NCBI GenBank assembly: GCA_947589655.1
Contig: CANQCE010000037.1
Coordinates: 1 to 8,834, forward strand
Direction of reading: 5' to 3'
DNA length: 8,834 bases
DNA from: an uncultured Clostridia bacterium
Lineage (GTDB): Bacteria; Bacillota; Clostridia; Christensenellales; UBA1242
The position numbers were made by a program, and so were the translations under genes. Positions within the stretch are counted from its first letter, which is position 1; each line of letters starts with the position of its first letter. Below are positions 6,545 through 8,834 of this stretch, piece by piece. The notes beneath the pieces were generated by a model. The model was given only the letters and a program-made list of their open reading frames with translations, was not told the origin of the DNA and did no database searches.

Positions 6545-7201
6545 TTATATTTTTTTAAGTAATAATTTTAATTCTTCTTTTTCGCTTGCTGACAATCTGA
6601 AACTTTCGCACGCTTTGGAGATGGCTTTGCGTTTGATAAATGGTGTTTTTGCATTTTCTATTTGCTTTTTTGCCAAAGCAAAGTTGCTGGCACAAAGTTC
6701 GGCATAAAACCATGCTATTGCCATGTTGACATAATATTTATCACAATTAATTTTGCTTATCTGCTCTAAAATTTCTTCCATTTTGTCGGATTTTAAAAAG
6801 TTACGCATTAAGCCAATTAAACCCACGCGGACATAAAATTCTTTATTTGTTAAAAGCAATTGCATAAAAAATTGATAGCCTTTTTGTGAATTTAACTTTT
6901 TCAAACTTGGCACAATTTGGTCGCAAGTTGCCCAATTGTCTATGTAAGGCAAAAGCGTTTTTAAACAAAGCAGTTGCTTTTCTTCATCCAATTTTGATGC
7001 GGAAAACCCATATAATAAAATTTCCTCATGCGTTACACTTTTTGAAAGGGCAATTTCATCTGGGGAAATTTTTTTGGCAAACTTGCGCAAAAGTGGGGTG
7101 CGCACGCCAAGAATTTTGTGCGTTGAAAAAATGAGTTTGCTTTGAAACTTTGCAAACTCTTTTTCCGAATTTTCTTCTAAAAATTGCTCAATTTTATTCA
7201 T
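6545..7201 (-). CDS. DNA alkylation repair protein, AlkD-like HEAT-repeat glycosylase
   Basis: The protein resembles the DNA_alkylation (AlkD) family: all-helical HEAT-like DNA glycosylases that remove N3- and N7-alkylated purines without flipping the base out. It has 218 residues, typical length, with no signal peptide or membrane segment. GVRTPLLRK is at 32-40, DNWATCD at 88-94, YYVNMAIAWFYAE at 156-168 and RKAISKACESFRLS at 191-204. Aligned by motif with Bacillus cereus AlkD, Trp90, Asp94 and Trp164 match the catalytic-site Trp109, Asp113 and Trp187; Arg125 may match Arg148. The C-terminal motif, usually W-x-H-N-K before the ESYR-like block in Clostridia relatives, is altered to FIKRK. The start at 7201 has only a weak SD (AAGA). 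The gene lies 24 nt after the ABC exporter stop, so both are probably co-transcribed. The family call is firm; activity on a given lesion is inferred. Confidence 0.88.
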   Translation of the reverse strand: MNKIEQFLEENSEKEFAKFQSKLIFSTHKILGVRTPLLRKFAKKISPDEIALSKSVTHEEILLYGFSASKLDEEKQLLCLKTLLPYIDNWATCDQIVPSLKKLNSQKGYQFFMQLLLTNKEFYVRVGLIGLMRNFLKSDKMEEILEQISKINCDKYYVNMAIAWFYAELCASNFALAKKQIENAKTPFIKRKAISKACESFRLSASEKEELKLLLKKI

Positions 7202-7225
7202 TTTTTCTTAAAAGCCTTTCAAGAT

Positions 7226-8834
7226 TTATTCTCTACGCAGGCTTTCAACAGGGTCAAGCCTAGCAGCCTTGCTTGCTGGATAAAGGCCAGACATCATGCT
7301 TATGAAAATTGAAACGCCAATTGCAACTGCAAAATACCACCAGCGATAAGATATTGGTGCTAGGCCGATTGTGTTTTTAAGCACAAGCCAAACAATTAGC
7401 GTTAGAACAAGGTTGAACAAAATGCCCACAACGCCACTTAGCAAGCCGATTAAGAAACTTTCTGATGTGAAAATGCGCTTTATATCTTTTCGCCTTGCGC
7501 CAATGCTTTTAAGCACGCCAATTTCTTTTGTTCGTTCAGTTACGCTCATGTAAAGAACAACCAAAATCATCATGGCAGAAACAAACAACGAAATGCAAGA
7601 AATTACAACAAGCGAGGTGCCAATAACAGAGGTCATGCTGTTAAACATTCCAGCAAGTTGTTCTTCAACCGAGCCGGAATATTCTTTGGTCGTTGCCAAA
7701 TATGCATTTATCGCATCGGTATATTCTTTTGATGGGGTGCGCACATAAAGAACATTAGGGTCAAGGGTTGCACCTTCTGTGTGCTCATCACCAGAGAACA
7801 AGGTTTGAAAATAATCGTAATCAATATACATAACCATGTAATTTGCCATTACAGAGGTGTCCATAATGCCGGTTACTTTTTGATTCCTAAATGTCAAGTT
7901 AAAACTTTTTTCGTCATTGTTAGTATAGGTGAATGCAATATCAACCTCCTTAGGATTCCCGTCTTTGTCAAAAATGCTTTCATCTTCAAACAGTTTTGTT
8001 ATGCCCTGTGAGAACATAATGCCTTTTGTTTCGCCCTCATTGGTGCACATTTTGCCCTCTTTAACATTTGAGTTGGTGTAATATGGCGGAACGGTATACA
8101 TGTAAATTATCGTTTCGTATGCAAGGTCGGAATTTGAGAGCCATATGCTTGGGTCGCTGTTCTTATTGTTGAAATAATCCACTTCTGTGGAAGGCAGGTT
8201 CTCTGGGTTGTAAATAACTTTTGCGCCAGTTGTCATTGTCATCATTTGGATGCCTTTAACCAGCACTTCATCTTTGTTTTCGTCAGTTATTTGAAAAAGT
8301 TCTTTAAGTTCGCCTTCGTTATATTTGTTTTCCAAATATTTGTTAATTCCAATAAGTTTTTTATCTCCCGATTTTCCATTTATAAGTTCTTCTATGTCTT
8401 GGTCAGAGAAAGGTGAGTATTCAAAGAAAGATGTAACGCTTTCTTTGTTGCCCTTTTTTGAAATTGTTGCAATGGTTGGGTCACTGTAAGAGCGCATGGT
8501 GTCATCTATAAAATCGGTGATGCCAGACGAGAAGCACATCATCAAAATCAGGCTGCCAATGCCAATTGCCACGCCAAACGCCATAAGGAAGTTTTTGGTT
8601 TTGCTTGCCCACATGTTATGCAAAGATAGGCGAATGGCAGAGCGCATGGAAAGCACTTGCTTATCTTTAAACGAGCGGAAGTTTTTGTGCTTTTTGCCAG
8701 ATTTAATGGCAACCTCTTGGGCTTTTTCTTCCTCTTTTTGCTCTTTTTTCTGGTCGAAATTGGTATTTTTGTTGCGTTTGTAATGTTCGTTTTTCTTGTC
8801 GCCAATAATTCTGCCGTCAGAAATTTCACCCACA
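7226..8834 (-). CDS. ABC exporter, FtsX/MacB-type permease with probable N-terminal ATPase (5' partial)
   Basis: The visible 535 residues are the permease part of an ABC exporter of the MacB/LolC type; the substrate is unknown (antimicrobial peptide or lipoprotein export are family options). The first residues, GEISDGRIIGDKKN, look like the end of an ABC ATPase domain. The frame stays open to the window edge, so the gene is probably an ATPase-permease fusion cut by the window. A Lys/Glu-rich linker (about 12-60) follows, then TM1 (about 83-105), a large extracytoplasmic domain (about 107-400), and three more TM segments (about 402-428, 459-486, 498-516). The cytoplasmic coupling region TERTKEIGVLKSIGARRKD (432-450) and the C-terminal GLYPASKAARLDPVESLRRE (516-535) are FtsX-domain signatures. 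A GTG at 8833 could be read as a start, but it falls inside the ATPase-like stretch. Met63 has no SD before it. alkD follows after 24 nt. Confidence 0.9.
   Translation of the reverse strand, partial: VGEISDGRIIGDKKNEHYKRNKNTNFDQKKEQKEEEKAQEVAIKSGKKHKNFRSFKDKQVLSMRSAIRLSLHNMWASKTKNFLMAFGVAIGIGSLILMMCFSSGITDFIDDTMRSYSDPTIATISKKGNKESVTSFFEYSPFSDQDIEELINGKSGDKKLIGINKYLENKYNEGELKELFQITDENKDEVLVKGIQMMTMTTGAKVIYNPENLPSTEVDYFNNKNSDPSIWLSNSDLAYETIIYMYTVPPYYTNSNVKEGKMCTNEGETKGIMFSQGITKLFEDESIFDKDGNPKEVDIAFTYTNNDEKSFNLTFRNQKVTGIMDTSVMANYMVMYIDYDYFQTLFSGDEHTEGATLDPNVLYVRTPSKEYTDAINAYLATTKEYSGSVEEQLAGMFNSMTSVIGTSLVVISCISLFVSAMMILVVLYMSVTERTKEIGVLKSIGARRKDIKRIFTSESFLIGLLSGVVGILFNLVLTLIVWLVLKNTIGLAPISYRWWYFAVAIGVSIFISMMSGLYPASKAARLDPVESLRRE

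Noticed and set aside
8496..8783. Plus-strand open frame of 95 codons opposite the exporter
   Set aside because: It is antisense to the permease coding sequence, has no SD or recognisable domain, and is best explained as a shadow.

Overview
The window reads as a bacterial chromosome segment from a low-GC organism, most likely a Clostridia-type Bacillota. The pointers are strongly AT-biased intergenic DNA, purine-rich Shine-Dalgarno (SD) sites such as AGGAGGG, a type A-looking RNase P RNA, a Clostridia-style D-Ala-D-Ala ligase C-terminus (NTIPGSMAFYL) and an ABC exporter that appears to fuse ATPase and permease. This placement is an inference from style, not from a search. The MurE motif DNPR predicts meso-diaminopimelate peptidoglycan.

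Left part (1-434): the window opens inside the 3' half of rnpB (about 1-153), followed by a branched hairpin and T-run that look like its terminator. A very T-rich spacer leads to ddl.

Centre (435-6450, + strand): five cell-wall and division genes, ddl - murE - mraY - murD - ftsW. They make the D-Ala-D-Ala dipeptide (Ddl), add D-Glu (MurD) and the third residue (MurE) to UDP-MurNAc-peptide, move the finished precursor onto undecaprenyl phosphate (MraY), and polymerise glycan at the septum (FtsW). From murE to ftsW the genes overlap or nearly touch (11 nt overlap, 8 nt gap, 4 nt overlap), which indicates one transcript. ddl is separated by 86 nt, which contain a good sigma-A-like promoter for murE. 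Relative to the usual dcw cluster, murF is missing between murE and mraY, and murG and murC are missing after ftsW.

Right part (6451-8834): a short AT-rich convergent gap with weak terminator-like hairpins for both strands, then two minus-strand genes. An ABC exporter (ATPase/FtsX-type permease fusion, 5' end outside the window) is followed 24 nt later by a HEAT-like DNA alkylation repair glycosylase of the AlkD family.

No mobile element, CRISPR array or tRNA gene was seen. The window is mostly ordinary housekeeping DNA. The most notable points are the abbreviated wall-gene cluster and an RNase P RNA whose L15 loop seems to lack the GGU that binds the tRNA CCA end.
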